Shown here: positions 18,121-27,960 of the stretch, piece after piece
How the letters are laid out: each line of letters begins with the position of its first letter
How positions within the stretch are numbered: position 1 is the stretch's first letter
Origin: Lentihominibacter hominis
GTDB taxonomy: Bacteria > Bacillota > Clostridia > Peptostreptococcales > Anaerovoracaceae
Length of the DNA stretch: 64,000 nucleotides
NCBI RefSeq assembly: GCF_014385065.1
Contig: NZ_JACRTA010000001.1
Span: 1-64,000, forward strand
Direction: 5' to 3'
Notes under the pieces: model-generated
Database searches by the model: none
Seen by the model: only the letters and a program-made list of their open reading frames with translations
Told to the model about the DNA's origin: nothing
Translations under genes and position numbers: made by a program

Positions 18121-19169
18121 ATGTATTCTTCCGCCATCTTGATTATCTCAACTACAATATCTTCTTCTTTTACAGTCTTTATGATCTTTCCCCCCGCAAA
18201 GAGAACACCCTTTCCCTTTCCGCAGGCCACGCCTATATCTGCACTTTTTGCTTCCCCGGGCCCATTGACAGCACATCCCATCACAGCAATTTTAAGATGT
18301 TTTGCACCTTTGTCCTGAAGAGTTTCAACTTTCTTCTCTATCTCATCTGCAATAGCCTGCAGATTCACTTCTGTCCTTCCGCAGGTGGGACAGGATATAA
18401 TCTCTATTCTGTCCTTCCGCAGGCCTATAGCCGAAAGAAGCTCTTTGGCAAAAAACACTTCTTCCACAGGATCTGCAGTAAGAGAAATTCTCATTGTATC
18501 ACCTATACCCTCAAGCAGCAAGGCACCTATCCCTGCCGCTGATTTTATACGTCCTCTGTTCAATGTCCCTGCTTCCGTCACTCCGATATGCAGCGGATAT
18601 ACTGAATGCCGGCTGACAATTTTATATGCATCGAAATTCATCTTCACATCAGAAGATTTCAGGGATATTACTATATCTTCAAAATCATATTTCTCAAGAA
18701 CAGATACATTTCTCAGCGCACTTTCGGCTAATCCCTCTGCTGTCACGCTGCCATATTTTTCCAGAATATCTTTCTCCAGAGAACCTGAGTTCACTCCTAC
18801 TCTGATAGGAATCCTCTTCTTCTTCGCCATTTCTACTATTTGCCTGATCCCATCCTCAGAACCGATATTTCCCGGGTTGATCCTTATTTTATCTGCTCCG
18901 TACTCCATAGCCTTAAGAGCAAGTTTGTAATCAAAATGTATATCTGCCACAAGAGGCACATTTGATCTGAGTTTTATTTTTCCGAAAGCCTCTGCCGCCG
19001 TTTCATCAGGAACGGCTAACCTTACTATCTGACATCCTGCAGACTCGAGATTTTTTATCTGGCAGACTGTAGACATTACATCGGATGTTCTGGTATTGGT
19101 CATTGACTGAATGGAAACAGGTTTGCCTGCTCCTATCTCTACGTTACCGCAAAAAACACTTTTTTTCAT
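18117..19169 (-). CDS. ispG: 4-hydroxy-3-methylbut-2-en-1-yl diphosphate synthase
   Basis: A 350-residue 4Fe-4S enzyme of the non-mevalonate isoprenoid pathway, converting MEcPP to HMBPP. The TIM-barrel half has SIQSMTNTRTSDV near 20-32 and ADIHFDYKLAL near 95-105. The C-terminal iron-sulfur half has SCPTCGR (two ligands) and MGCAVNGPGEA (third Cys). The Clostridial lipid block order rseP-ispG-polC is preserved, with dxr in the same operon. Confidence 0.95.
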   Translation of the reverse strand: MKKSVFCGNVEIGAGKPVSIQSMTNTRTSDVMSTVCQIKNLESAGCQIVRLAVPDETAAEAFGKIKLRSNVPLVADIHFDYKLALKAMEYGADKIRINPGNIGSEDGIRQIVEMAKKKRIPIRVGVNSGSLEKDILEKYGSVTAEGLAESALRNVSVLEKYDFEDIVISLKSSDVKMNFDAYKIVSRHSVYPLHIGVTEAGTLNRGRIKSAAGIGALLLEGIGDTMRISLTADPVEEVFFAKELLSAIGLRKDRIEIISCPTCGRTEVNLQAIADEIEKKVETLQDKGAKHLKIAVMGCAVNGPGEAKSADIGVACGKGKGVLFAGGKIIKTVKEEDIVVEIIKMAEEYI

Positions 19170-19181
19170 ATCCGACCCGCC

Positions 19182-20195
19182 TTATGAAAACAGCGGAACG
19201 ATAAACTTCACTATATCATTCCACGTGACGTATACCATCAGCGCCATGAGAAGAACTATACCTATAAAATGTATTTTTCCTTCCATTTCGTCGGTAACAC
19301 GTTTTCCGGTTATTTTCCTTATGAGCAGGAACAGCAGCCGTCCTCCGTCAAGAGCTGGAAACGGAAGCATATTCATGATAGCTAAATTCAGGCTCAAAAG
19401 AGCTGACAAATAAACCACATAGATAATTCCGGCCTTAGCTGTATCGTTTACAGCATATACTATACCGACAGGACCGCTCAGTTCCTTGGCAGAGACTCCT
19501 CCTGTAATAAGTTCTTTAATAATATCATACATCATCACCGTCATATTGCCTGTATTTTTTATACCAGTCCCTATGGATTCAATAATATTATGACGTACTA
19601 CAGGCTTTATGCCTACCTTCGACCTACCGGCTTCTTCGTCGTACTCTATGGCCGATGTCACAGAAATATTTCTTCCGTTTCTCTCCACTGTTAACTCTAC
19701 AGAGTCAGCCTTACTTCCTCCTATTGCAGCAAGAATATCATTCCAATCATTTATGCGGCTGTCATTTACAGCTACAATCTCATCGCCTGACTGAAGCCCT
19801 GCCTCATATGCCGGAGAATCATCGAGAACTTCATCTACAACTGTTGTTGCCTGACCTGACCAAAAGGCAATTATTATCATCAGGATTACTGCGGTAAGAA
19901 GATTCATAAAAGCTCCTGCCGCCAAAACCACAGCCCTCTGCCATGCGGGTTTTCTGTTGAAAGCCCTTTCATCATTGGAATCCTCATCTTCACCTTCCAT
20001 GGCGCAGAATCCTCCTATTGGGAAAATTCTCAATGAATAAAGAGTCTCTCCCTTCTGTTTTTTAAAAAACGCAGGTCCCATACCTATGGAAAATTCATTT
20101 ACTTTTACTCCACAGGCTTTTGCTGCGATAAAATGACCGAACTCATGGACAAATATGAGTACGCAAAATATTAAAATCGCATATATTATAGTCAT
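19182..20195 (-). CDS. rseP: RIP zinc metalloprotease (site-2 protease)
   Basis: A 337-residue membrane protease that cleaves transmembrane anti-sigma factors and signal peptide remnants. The zinc motif HEFGHF (17-22) lies in the first membrane segment, the PDZ domain (about 115-205) carries SPAYEAGLQSGDEIVAVN, and the third metal ligand motif NMLPFPALDGGRLL is near 281-294. Length and layout are normal. Confidence 0.93.
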   Translation of the reverse strand: MTIIYAILIFCVLIFVHEFGHFIAAKACGVKVNEFSIGMGPAFFKKQKGETLYSLRIFPIGGFCAMEGEDEDSNDERAFNRKPAWQRAVVLAAGAFMNLLTAVILMIIIAFWSGQATTVVDEVLDDSPAYEAGLQSGDEIVAVNDSRINDWNDILAAIGGSKADSVELTVERNGRNISVTSAIEYDEEAGRSKVGIKPVVRHNIIESIGTGIKNTGNMTVMMYDIIKELITGGVSAKELSGPVGIVYAVNDTAKAGIIYVVYLSALLSLNLAIMNMLPFPALDGGRLLFLLIRKITGKRVTDEMEGKIHFIGIVLLMALMVYVTWNDIVKFIVPLFS

Positions 20196-20208
20196 AGATT
20201 TCCTCCTA

Positions 20209-21357
20209 TTAAATCATATTCCTCATTTTCTCTCTAATCCTCATATCCTGCTCCAATATTCCCTCCATATCCAATCTATATTCAGGCTTATGCTCTTCCA
20301 TCACTTTCATAAGAGTATTCTGGATATCTATAAACCTTATTCTTCCCGCTAAAAACATTTCTACAAGAACTTCGTTGGCTCCATTAAGCACTACGGGATA
20401 ACTTCCTCCCAAGCGACAGGCTTCATATGCCAAATCTATGGTTCTGAATACGTCTCTGTCTGCAGGATAAAACGTCATTCCTTCTTTAAGACTGAAAAGA
20501 TCAAGACTCTCCATAGATGATCCCATCTCCAGTCTTTCAGGATAAGAAAGAGCATAAGCTATAGGCACCCTCATATCCGGCACGCCCATCTGTCCGATTA
20601 TGCTTCCGTCTCTGTATTCCACTGCAGAGTGAAGGATACTCTGAGGATGAACAACTATCTGTATTTTCTCTGCAGGAATATCAAACAGCCATCTGGCCTC
20701 TATTATCTCAAGTCCTTTATTCATCATAGTTGCAGAATCTATTGTTATCTTTTTTCCCATGGACCAGTTTGGATGAGCAAGTGCTTGATCTATCGTTACT
20801 TTCTCAAGCTGCTCTGCGCTGTATCCTCTGAAAGGTCCTCCCGATGCTGTCAGCAATATTCTTTTCACATTGCTGGCAGCGCTACCCTGAAGACACTGAA
20901 AAATTGCGCTATGCTCACTATCCACAGGAAGAAGTTTAATACCCTTTCGTTTTACGGCAGCCATCACCAACTCACCGCCCACCACAAGAGTCTCCTTATT
21001 GGCAAATGCGATATCCTTTCCGGCATCTACAGCCGCCATAGTAGGTTCAAGACCTCTCATGCCCATGAGAGAATTCAACACCATATCGCAGTCTTCCATA
21101 GAAGCAATCTCTTTAAGTCCTTTATCTCCGTAAAAAACTTCTGTATTTCTGTACTTTTCAGATATCAACAAAGCATCTTCTTCACGCTCTACACATACAG
21201 CCTGAGGTCTGAACTTCTCTATCTGACGGCAGAGAAGCGCAATATTCTTTGAGCAGGAAACAGCCGATACCGAAAATTCAGTGCTGTTTTCCTCTATCAC
21301 ATCTAATGCCTGAGTCCCTATAGATCCCGTACTCCCCAAAATCGAAATTCTTTTCAT
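20209..21357 (-). CDS. dxr: 1-deoxy-D-xylulose 5-phosphate reductoisomerase
   Basis: A 382-residue enzyme making MEP from DXP with NADPH. The nucleotide-binding motif GSTGSIG is near residues 7-13, NKETLVVGG and PVDSEHSAIFQCLQG mark the active site, and SMGKKITIDSATMMNKGLE is conserved. ATG at 21357 (MKRISILG) is preferred to the GTG six codons upstream because family members begin there and AGGGCTGGG lies upstream. Confidence 0.95.
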   Translation of the reverse strand: MKRISILGSTGSIGTQALDVIEENSTEFSVSAVSCSKNIALLCRQIEKFRPQAVCVEREEDALLISEKYRNTEVFYGDKGLKEIASMEDCDMVLNSLMGMRGLEPTMAAVDAGKDIAFANKETLVVGGELVMAAVKRKGIKLLPVDSEHSAIFQCLQGSAASNVKRILLTASGGPFRGYSAEQLEKVTIDQALAHPNWSMGKKITIDSATMMNKGLEIIEARWLFDIPAEKIQIVVHPQSILHSAVEYRDGSIIGQMGVPDMRVPIAYALSYPERLEMGSSMESLDLFSLKEGMTFYPADRDVFRTIDLAYEACRLGGSYPVVLNGANEVLVEMFLAGRIRFIDIQNTLMKVMEEHKPEYRLDMEGILEQDMRIREKMRNMI

Positions 21358-21383
21358 AAAACCCAGCCCTGTCACAAATACTG

Positions 21384-22175
21384 TTATAATAAATATTCCA
21401 TAACCAACACTATATAATAATAAACCATCGGACCTGTAAAGAGTACACTGTCAAATCTGTCCAAAATACCTCCGTGGCCGGGAATAAGATTCCCGTAATC
21501 TTTTATTCCCATCTTCCTCTTGAAAATAGATGCAGTCAAATCACCAAACTGTGAAACAATTCCACCCAAGACGCCTATGATGATACAATGTATTATAACT
21601 TCAGGCATGAAAAAATATCCGAACAGACCGCTTAGGATAACACTTCCCAAAATGCCGCCTATACAACCTTCAACAGTCTTCTTAGGACTTATTTTCGGAC
21701 ACAGCTTATGTCTGCCCAAAAGATATCCGCTGAAATAAGCCATTATATCGGTTCCAAAAGCTGTAATTACTATAAGCCACACCATAAGAGCATAATCTGT
21801 CTGATCCACTAAAGTCACATGAAAAGAAAAGAATACAACATAAAAAATGCCTGTTACAGTAGCCATAGCATCTTCCAGTTTTCTATGTTCTATATTGAAC
21901 AGATACAGAAGACTTAAAAGCACAATACCGAAGAACCACAGCATATACCATTCCTTTTGGCCATCTGTGAAAAAATTTACTGCATAAAGCCCTACAGCTG
22001 AAATACAAGCTACAGCAAAATTAGGTTTGATATCTATAGCTTTAAAGCCGTTAAAAAACTCTTTTACACCCATTATACCTATAATCAGACAGGCACCGAA
22101 CAAAACATAACCTCCCAGATATAATATAATCAGCAATGGCAGCATGATTAGCCCCGACAATACTCTTGTTTTCAT
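21384..22175 (-). CDS. cdsA: Phosphatidate cytidylyltransferase
   Basis: A 263-residue polytopic membrane enzyme forming CDP-diacylglycerol. The C-terminal signature is complete: SQFGDLTASIFKRK, then GIKDYGNLIPGHGGILDRFDS. About seven hydrophobic segments precede or flank it. It begins 3 bases after the uppS stop and is followed by dxr. Confidence 0.95.
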   Translation of the reverse strand: MKTRVLSGLIMLPLLIILYLGGYVLFGACLIIGIMGVKEFFNGFKAIDIKPNFAVACISAVGLYAVNFFTDGQKEWYMLWFFGIVLLSLLYLFNIEHRKLEDAMATVTGIFYVVFFSFHVTLVDQTDYALMVWLIVITAFGTDIMAYFSGYLLGRHKLCPKISPKKTVEGCIGGILGSVILSGLFGYFFMPEVIIHCIIIGVLGGIVSQFGDLTASIFKRKMGIKDYGNLIPGHGGILDRFDSVLFTGPMVYYYIVLVMEYLL

Positions 22176-22178
22176 ACG

Positions 22179-22901
22179 TTATCTACCTCCAAATCTTCTC
22201 TCCCTGCTCTGATAATCAGCAATGGCCTTCTCGTATTCCTTCGGAGTAAAGTCGGGCCAAAGAACATCGGGAAAAACAAGCTCGCTATATGCACTCTGCC
22301 ACAGCAGAAAATTAGAAAGTCTCAGTTCTCCGCTGGTTCTTATTATCAGCTCGGGATCCGGCACACCTGCATAAAAACTCCCGGTCCAAAGATATGAAGA
22401 TATAATGTCATCAGTTATGTCATCAGGAGAAAGAAGGTCTTCACTGACTTTCTCGCTTATAGCTTTTACCGCATTTTTTATCTCATCTCTCCCTCCGTAA
22501 TTAAGAGCGATATTAAACTGAAGACCTGTGTTATTTTCTGTTTCTTCCAAAGTGCGTTCCAAACTCTTTACCGCATCATTAGGCAAAGATGTATAATCTC
22601 CCAGCACTTTTACCTTTACATTATTTTTTACAAGCTCTCTCAGATCACTATCCACATATTTCACAAGCAATTTGAATATACCGGAAACCTCAGCAATAGA
22701 ACGCTTCCAGTTTTCGGTAGAAAAAGCATATACGGTAAGATATTTTATCCCGAGTTTATCTGAATGATCCACAATTTTTTTCATAGCCTTCATACCGGCA
22801 TTATGACCTGCCAAGCGCGGCAATCCTCTTTCTTTTGCCCATCTTCCGTTGCCATCCATTATAATGGCGACATGCCGGGGCATTCTTTCTTTATCAAGCA
22901 T
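22179..22901 (-). CDS. uppS: Isoprenyl (undecaprenyl) diphosphate synthase
   Basis: A 240-residue cis-prenyltransferase producing the lipid carrier for peptidoglycan. MDGNGRWAKERGLPRLAGHNAG (about 15-36) holds the catalytic Asp, and NYGGRDEI, RTSGELRLSNFLLWQSAYSE and FPDVLWPDF complete the family signature. The ATG at 22901 (MLDKERMPRH) follows AGGG at a suitable distance. A GTG at 22946 in frame lies inside a strong hairpin and is rejected. Confidence 0.95.
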   Translation of the reverse strand: MLDKERMPRHVAIIMDGNGRWAKERGLPRLAGHNAGMKAMKKIVDHSDKLGIKYLTVYAFSTENWKRSIAEVSGIFKLLVKYVDSDLRELVKNNVKVKVLGDYTSLPNDAVKSLERTLEETENNTGLQFNIALNYGGRDEIKNAVKAISEKVSEDLLSPDDITDDIISSYLWTGSFYAGVPDPELIIRTSGELRLSNFLLWQSAYSELVFPDVLWPDFTPKEYEKAIADYQSRERRFGGR

Positions 22902-22924
22902 ATTTAAAACCCTGTACTTCGTAA

Positions 22925-22952
22925 ATAGATGTGACCTTCCGGTCACATCTAT
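22925..22952 (-). promoter_or_regulatory. Perfect hairpin in the frr-uppS spacer
   Basis: A 12-bp perfect stem (ATAGATGTGACC/GGTCACATCTAT) with a GGAA tetraloop in the minus-strand RNA, 24 bases before the uppS start. There is no U run, so it is not a classical terminator. It may be a processing or stabilising element. Confidence 0.55.
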
Positions 22953-22977
22953 CGATTTCGTTATAAATTTATACTGT

Positions 22978-23535
22978 TTAAACTTCCATTATTTCATTTT
23001 CTTTATCTACTACGATTTTGTCAATAGCTTTAACTGCTTTGTCGATGGTTTTCTGAATATCATCGAGAGTACTCTTAGCATCATCTTCTGTAAACTCTCC
23101 GTCCTTTTCCATCTTCTTAACCTTATCATTGGCATCTCTTCTCAAGTTTCTTACTGCAATCTTGCTGTCTTCACCCAGCTTCTTAACAATTTTTGTAAGC
23201 TCTTTTCTTCTTTCCTCCGTTACCTGAGGAACCTGCAATCTGATAACTTTACCGTCATTAGCGGGATTAATGCCTACATTAGCGGCATTTATCGCCTTCT
23301 CAATCTCAGGAATGCTTTTTGGATCAAAAGGAGATATCATCAGTGTCCTTGGTTCAGGCACTGATATATTCGCCAAAGCCTTAAGCGGGGTCGGAGTTCC
23401 ATAATACTCCACCACAACTTTATCCACCAGCGCAGCATTAGCGCGTCCTGCCCTTACCGTACCCATTTCTTCTTTAAGTACGTGTAAACTTTTCTCTATT
23501 TTATCATCTAATGTTTTTAAATCAAAATCACTCAT
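22978..23535 (-). CDS. frr: Ribosome recycling factor
   Basis: A 185-residue protein that with EF-G splits post-termination ribosomes. GTVRAGRANAALVDKVVVEYYG (about 25-46), ISVPEPRTLMISPFD and GKVIRLQVPQVTEERRKEL are typical. The ATG at 23535 follows GGAGG at 7 bases. It is followed by a hairpin before uppS. Confidence 0.95.
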   Translation of the reverse strand: MSDFDLKTLDDKIEKSLHVLKEEMGTVRAGRANAALVDKVVVEYYGTPTPLKALANISVPEPRTLMISPFDPKSIPEIEKAINAANVGINPANDGKVIRLQVPQVTEERRKELTKIVKKLGEDSKIAVRNLRRDANDKVKKMEKDGEFTEDDAKSTLDDIQKTIDKAVKAIDKIVVDKENEIMEV

Positions 23536-23555
23536 TTTATTCCTCCAAATTTTAA

Positions 23556-24260
23556 TTAACGAACGATGGTTCCGATCTTTTCTCCGCATACAGCCTTCAT
23601 GACATTGCCCTCATCTGCCAGAGCAAAAACATGTATGGCTATGTTGTTGTCTCTGCAAAGAGATGCCGCTGTAGAATCCATTACCTTGAGATCCTTTTCG
23701 AGAACTTCTCTGTGAGTAAGGCTTTCATATCTTACTGCATCAGGATTTATCTCAGGATCATCTGAATATACCGCATCTACTTTTTTAGCCAGCAATATCA
23801 CTTCAGCGTCAATTTCAGCCGCTCTTAAAGCAGCAGTTGTATCCGTAGAAAAAAACGGATTTCCTGTCCCGGCTCCAAATATCACTACTTTGCCATGATC
23901 AAGATGACTCATAGCCTTTCTTCTTACGTATGGCTCCGCCACCTCACGCATCTCTATGGCAGACTGAACTCTCGTAGGTATGCCTTCGGCTTCAAAAGAA
24001 TCCTGAAGTGCCATGGCATTCATAACCGTAGCCAGCATTCCCATATAATCAGCTGTTGCTCTGTCCATGCTTTTGCTGGTCCTGCCTCTCCAGAAGTTTC
24101 CTCCTCCCACTACTACAGCAACCTGTACGCCCATCTGCGTTACTTCTTTTACCTGAAGAGCGACTTTTTTTAGCATGTCTTCATTGATGCCAAAATGATC
24201 GTCACCGGCTAAGGCTTCTCCGCTGATCTTAAGCAGCACTCGTTTATATTTTGCCTCCAT
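23556..24260 (-). CDS. pyrH: Uridylate kinase
   Basis: A 234-residue UMP kinase of the amino acid kinase fold. [12 protein letters not shown] (6-17), [14 protein letters not shown] (about 47-60), [20 protein letters not shown] and [15 protein letters not shown] are conserved. It is the first gene of the pyrH-polC run. The usual upstream partners rpsB and tsf are absent here. Confidence 0.95.
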   Translation of the reverse strand: MEAKYKRVLLKISGEALAGDDHFGINEDMLKKVALQVKEVTQMGVQVAVVVGGGNFWRGRTSKSMDRATADYMGMLATVMNAMALQDSFEAEGIPTRVQSAIEMREVAEPYVRRKAMSHLDHGKVVIFGAGTGNPFFSTDTTAALRAAEIDAEVILLAKKVDAVYSDDPEINPDAVRYESLTHREVLEKDLKVMDSTAASLCRDNNIAIHVFALADEGNVMKAVCGEKIGTIVR

Positions 24261-24463
24261 TGTTGACTCCTTAATATGGATTTTATAATTGGTGGGATTA
24301 TTATACCATAAATTATATACCTATGCCACATTAATAGTATAAAAGTGGTATAGGCAGCCATGACATATTATAACTTTATATCCTCTTAAAAAATCGGAGT
24401 ATTCTAACACAATCTTCTTGTAAGCATACGGAAATATCAAAAGCCAATATCTCCCCATACGAT

Positions 24464-24487
24464 AAAAAGGCCCTTAGGCCTTTTCTT
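24464..24487 (-). terminator. Terminator of the hybrid histidine kinase gene
   Basis: AAAAGGCC TAAG GGCCTTTTT on the minus strand, 3 bases beyond the stop codon: an 8-bp stem with a T run. Confidence 0.8.
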
Positions 24488-24489
24488 GT

Positions 24490-25665
24490 CTACTTATCCT
24501 CTATCCATGATTTCAGCATATTCTCGAGACATTCCATCTTGAGAGGTTTCGTAAGATACCCATCCATTCCTACTTTCTTTGCTTTATCTCTGTCTTCCGA
24601 AAAAACATTGGCAGTCATGGCTATAATGGGAATGTCATTATCAGAACGGTTCAATCCCCGGATCATAAGCGTTGCCTGGTATCCGTTCATTATAGGCATA
24701 TCTATATCCATGAGTATGGCCTTATAAAACCCCTCCTCAGATTCCATAAACAAATCTATCGCCATCTCTCCATCGTCGGCAGCTTCAACTTCATAATCCA
24801 GATCTTCAAGATATGTAACGAGCACTTCTCTGTTATCAATCTTATCCTCAGCAACCAGAATGATTTTCTTATTTCTGAGACGCTGCAGTTCCTGAAGTTT
24901 AAAAGATTCCAGATCTATCACTTCTTTTGTTCCCTCAACAGTTTTAAAATCAAGATCAACAGTTACTTTAGTCCCCATGCCTTCAGTGCTTTTAATAGTT
25001 ATTCGTCCGTTCATAGCTTCCACTATCTTTTTAACTATAGCCATACCAAGACCCGATCCGCTTATATTATTAACACGCGTATCATCCCCACGGACAAAAG
25101 GTTCGAATATCCTCTCAAGAAATTCCTCAGACATACCCATTCCATTGTCCTGACATACAAAATTATATGTCACTGTATCAACGCTTTCATTTTTAAGCTC
25201 TGTTATTTTGATTTCAGCAAAACCTCCCTGAGGAGTATACTTTATCGCATTCGTACCCAGATTTATCATTATCTGCATTATATGACTGTAATCACCTATA
25301 ATCTGTCTGTTGACAACTTCCTTATCGGATATGCGGAAAATTATATTCTTCTGAGCGGCCAGAGGTTCGAGCATATTTTTTATTTCTTTTGTAAGTTCCT
25401 CTATGTTAAATTCTTTTTCTTTTATGAGAGTTTTGCCCTGCTCTATTTTGGTGATGTCAAGTACTTTATTGACCAACTGAGTGATATGATCGCCCGCCTT
25501 ACTTATCTTGTAAAGACATGATTCCACTTTCTCTTTGTCATCAATGTGATTTCTCGCTATATCGCACATACCCACTATGACATTCAGCGGAGTTCTGATT
25601 TCATGTGACATACTTGATAAAAATTCGGTTTTAGCTTTGTTTGCCTTTTCAGCTTCATTCTTCAT
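24490..25665 (-). CDS. Soluble hybrid histidine kinase (HisKA-HATPase-REC)
   Basis: A 391-residue protein without any sensor or membrane segment. The dimerisation/phosphoacceptor domain has SHEIRTP with His21. The ATPase domain has N-box NLGTNAIKY (135-143), DNGMGM (173-178) and GSGLGMAI (203-210). The receiver has acidic EDK (273-275), phosphoacceptor Asp320 in MDIDMP and a Lys near TKPL. ATG at 25665 follows GGGGG. A short coiled N-terminus (KNEAEKANKAKTE) resembles the linker usually found after a PAS or HAMP domain, suggesting a truncated ancestor or a partner protein providing the input. Confidence 0.85.
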   Translation of the reverse strand: MKNEAEKANKAKTEFLSSMSHEIRTPLNVIVGMCDIARNHIDDKEKVESCLYKISKAGDHITQLVNKVLDITKIEQGKTLIKEKEFNIEELTKEIKNMLEPLAAQKNIIFRISDKEVVNRQIIGDYSHIMQIMINLGTNAIKYTPQGGFAEIKITELKNESVDTVTYNFVCQDNGMGMSEEFLERIFEPFVRGDDTRVNNISGSGLGMAIVKKIVEAMNGRITIKSTEGMGTKVTVDLDFKTVEGTKEVIDLESFKLQELQRLRNKKIILVAEDKIDNREVLVTYLEDLDYEVEAADDGEMAIDLFMESEEGFYKAILMDIDMPIMNGYQATLMIRGLNRSDNDIPIIAMTANVFSEDRDKAKKVGMDGYLTKPLKMECLENMLKSWIEDK

Positions 25666-25818
25666 ATAGATCCCCCTGTGTCAGCTTTCTCTGTAAAAAG
25701 CCACAAATATTTACAACACATATTTTATCTGGTACGCCGAAATATCTACAGGGGATTTAATCGACATACTATACCATATTATCATATAATATTCTATATT
25801 TAGACATCTTTCGACAAA

Positions 25819-26463
25819 TTATTTCATTCTTTCCTGCTTTATTTTGTGATCTATAACATGTCTTTTTGAAAGTTCAGACGTTATATCTTTCAATGTTATA
25901 CCTTGTTCAACCATCATCACCATTAAATGATACGCCAAATCAGCCACCTCATATATAGTTTCTTCTTTATCGTTTTTAGCTCCGGCTATAATGACTTCTG
26001 TAGATTCCTCGCCTACTTTTTTTAAAATCTTATCCATTCCTTTGCTAAAAAGATATGTAGTATAGCTGCCTTCCTTGGGTTCGGTTTTTCTTCCGGCTAT
26101 CATCTGATAGAGAGATTCATAAGAAAACGGTGTCTCATCTTTTCCTACATACTCTATATTGAAAAAACAGCTTTCAGCACCCGTATGGCATGCCGGACCG
26201 CTTTTTATAACCTCTACCACAAGGGCGTCTCTGTCACAGTCCGATGTTATGGATACTACTTTCTGTCTGTTTCCGCTGGACTCTCCTTTTCTCCAAAGCT
26301 GCTGCCTGCTTCTACTGAAAAAGCAGGTATAGCCTTCATCCATGGTTATCTCAAGGGAATCCCTGTTCATGTACGCCACAGTCAGCACCTGCTTAGTATA
26401 ATAATCCTGTACTACAGCGGGAATCAACCCTTTTTCATCAAATTTAATTTTATCCATATCCAT
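25819..26463 (-). CDS. hisIE: Bifunctional phosphoribosyl-AMP cyclohydrolase / phosphoribosyl-ATP pyrophosphatase
   Basis: A 214-residue fusion for histidine steps 2 and 3. The HisI domain (about 1-110) has [17 protein letters not shown] and [12 protein letters not shown] (zinc Cys residues). The HisE domain (about 120-214) has [17 protein letters not shown] and [12 protein letters not shown]. Start at ATG 26463, just inside the end of hisF; GGAGG lies 12 bases upstream. It is the last gene of the his operon. Confidence 0.94.
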   Translation of the reverse strand: MDMDKIKFDEKGLIPAVVQDYYTKQVLTVAYMNRDSLEITMDEGYTCFFSRSRQQLWRKGESSGNRQKVVSITSDCDRDALVVEVIKSGPACHTGAESCFFNIEYVGKDETPFSYESLYQMIAGRKTEPKEGSYTTYLFSKGMDKILKKVGEESTEVIIAGAKNDKEETIYEVADLAYHLMVMMVEQGITLKDITSELSKRHVIDHKIKQERMK

Positions 26464-26464
26464 A

Positions 26465-27220
26465 TTATAATCTGACCTCCACACCTTGACTTTTCAGATA
26501 ACTTTTCAAATCTGATATTCTTATTTCTTTATAATGAAATATGCTGGCAGCAAGACCTGCATCCATTCCCTTATGTTTAAACAGATCAGAAAAATCTTCC
26601 ATCTTTCCCGCGCCTCCTGAAGCTATTATGGGAACATTAACTCTTGCAGCTATCTCACTCTGCAATTCAAGATCGAATCCGCCCTTTACACCATCTGTAT
26701 CTATACTGTTGACCACAAGCTCTCCGGCGCCTCGCTCCACACCGTCCTTTGCCCACTGCAAAGCGTCTACGCCTGTGTTTTCCCTACCGCCTTTGGCAAA
26801 CAGTTTAAAATCTCCGTCAACTCTCTTTATATCCATGCTGAGGACCACACACTGGTCTCCGTACTTTTTTGCCGCTCTTTCTATAATATCCGGATTCTTT
26901 ATCGCTCCGCTGTTGACGCTGACTTTGTCAGCTCCGCATTTTAACACTCGGTCAAAATCCTCCAGCGTATTTATACCGCCTCCCACCGTCAAAGGGATGA
27001 AAATTTCAGAAGCAACCCTCTTCAGTATATCTGTAAACAGACCACGCTCTTCAACGCTGGCCGTTATATCATAAAATACCAGCTCGTCAGCTCCTTCTCT
27101 ATTATAAAATCTGGCCATTTCCACAGGATCCGAAACGTCCTGTATACCTTCAAAATTCTTTCCTTTTACTACCCTGCCGTTTCTCACGTCCAGACACGGT
27201 ATGATTCTCTTGGTAATCAT
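26465..27220 (-). CDS. hisF: Imidazole glycerol phosphate synthase, cyclase subunit
   Basis: A 251-residue (beta/alpha)8 barrel that, with HisH, makes IGP and [21 protein letters not shown] (5-20, catalytic Asp11), TVGGGI near 80-85, [12 protein letters not shown] with the second catalytic Asp and [12 protein letters not shown] are present. It follows hisA by 23 bases. Confidence 0.95.
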   Translation of the reverse strand: MITKRIIPCLDVRNGRVVKGKNFEGIQDVSDPVEMARFYNREGADELVFYDITASVEERGLFTDILKRVASEIFIPLTVGGGINTLEDFDRVLKCGADKVSVNSGAIKNPDIIERAAKKYGDQCVVLSMDIKRVDGDFKLFAKGGRENTGVDALQWAKDGVERGAGELVVNSIDTDGVKGGFDLELQSEIAARVNVPIIASGGAGKMEDFSDLFKHKGMDAGLAASIFHYKEIRISDLKSYLKSQGVEVRL

Positions 27221-27243
27221 AATCTCGCCTTTCTTTTTCCCAT

Positions 27244-27954
27244 CTATATGGCAAGCTTCACTGCTCTTTCAAGGTCCAGCTTACCGCTGTAGATGGCCTT
27301 GCCAAGAATTGCCGCAGCCACCACATCCTTTAAAGCCTTTATCTCATCCTCAAAGCTTATTCCTCCCGAAGCCACGATTTCAAGCCCCTCTATGAGGCTC
27401 AGCCTCTCATATGCTTCAAAATTGGTACCCTTAAGACCTCCATCCCTTGATATATCCGTGTATATTACCGTTTTCACGCCGATGTCGCGAAGATATTCAC
27501 AAAATTCAAAGCTCTTGGTATCGGTAATCTCTTTCCAGCCGTTTACTGCAACATATCCGTCAAGAGCATCCACTCCCACTGCGATTTTATCGCCGTACTT
27601 TTTTACCATTGCCTTTAAGAATTCTGGCTCTTTAACTGCGACTGTGCCTAATATTACTCTGCCCACTCCCAAGTCGAGATACTGTGCTATACGCTCCTCG
27701 TCTCTTATTCCTCCGCCGACCTCCACAAACATATCCACCTTCTCGGTAATGGCCTTTATAGTGTCAAAGTTAACCAGCTTCCCGTCCTTTGCGCCGTCAA
27801 GGTCCACAAGATGAAGGCAGTCCGCTCCCTTCTTCTTAAAGTCCTCGGCCACCTTTACCGGGTCGTCGCTGTAAACCGTCATCTGATCGTAATCGCCCTG
27901 AAACAGTCTTACAGCCATACCGTCTCTCAAATCTATTGCCGGAAAAATCTTCAT
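27244..27954 (-). CDS. hisA: ProFAR isomerase (phosphoribosylformimino-AICAR isomerase)
   Basis: A 236-residue barrel. FPAIDLRDGMAVRLFQGD (4-21, catalytic Asp), EVGGGIRDEE, YTDISRDGGLKG (second catalytic Asp) and VASGGISFEDEI are seen. It is placed between hisH and hisF with 6 and 23 base gaps. Confidence 0.95.
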   Translation of the reverse strand: MKIFPAIDLRDGMAVRLFQGDYDQMTVYSDDPVKVAEDFKKKGADCLHLVDLDGAKDGKLVNFDTIKAITEKVDMFVEVGGGIRDEERIAQYLDLGVGRVILGTVAVKEPEFLKAMVKKYGDKIAVGVDALDGYVAVNGWKEITDTKSFEFCEYLRDIGVKTVIYTDISRDGGLKGTNFEAYERLSLIEGLEIVASGGISFEDEIKALKDVVAAAILGKAIYSGKLDLERAVKLAI

Positions 27955-27960
27955 TATTAA

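Noticed and set aside
20629..21252. Plus-strand open frame of 207 codons
   Set aside because: It is the opposite strand of dxr, has His/Cys/Leu-rich shadow composition and no ribosome site.
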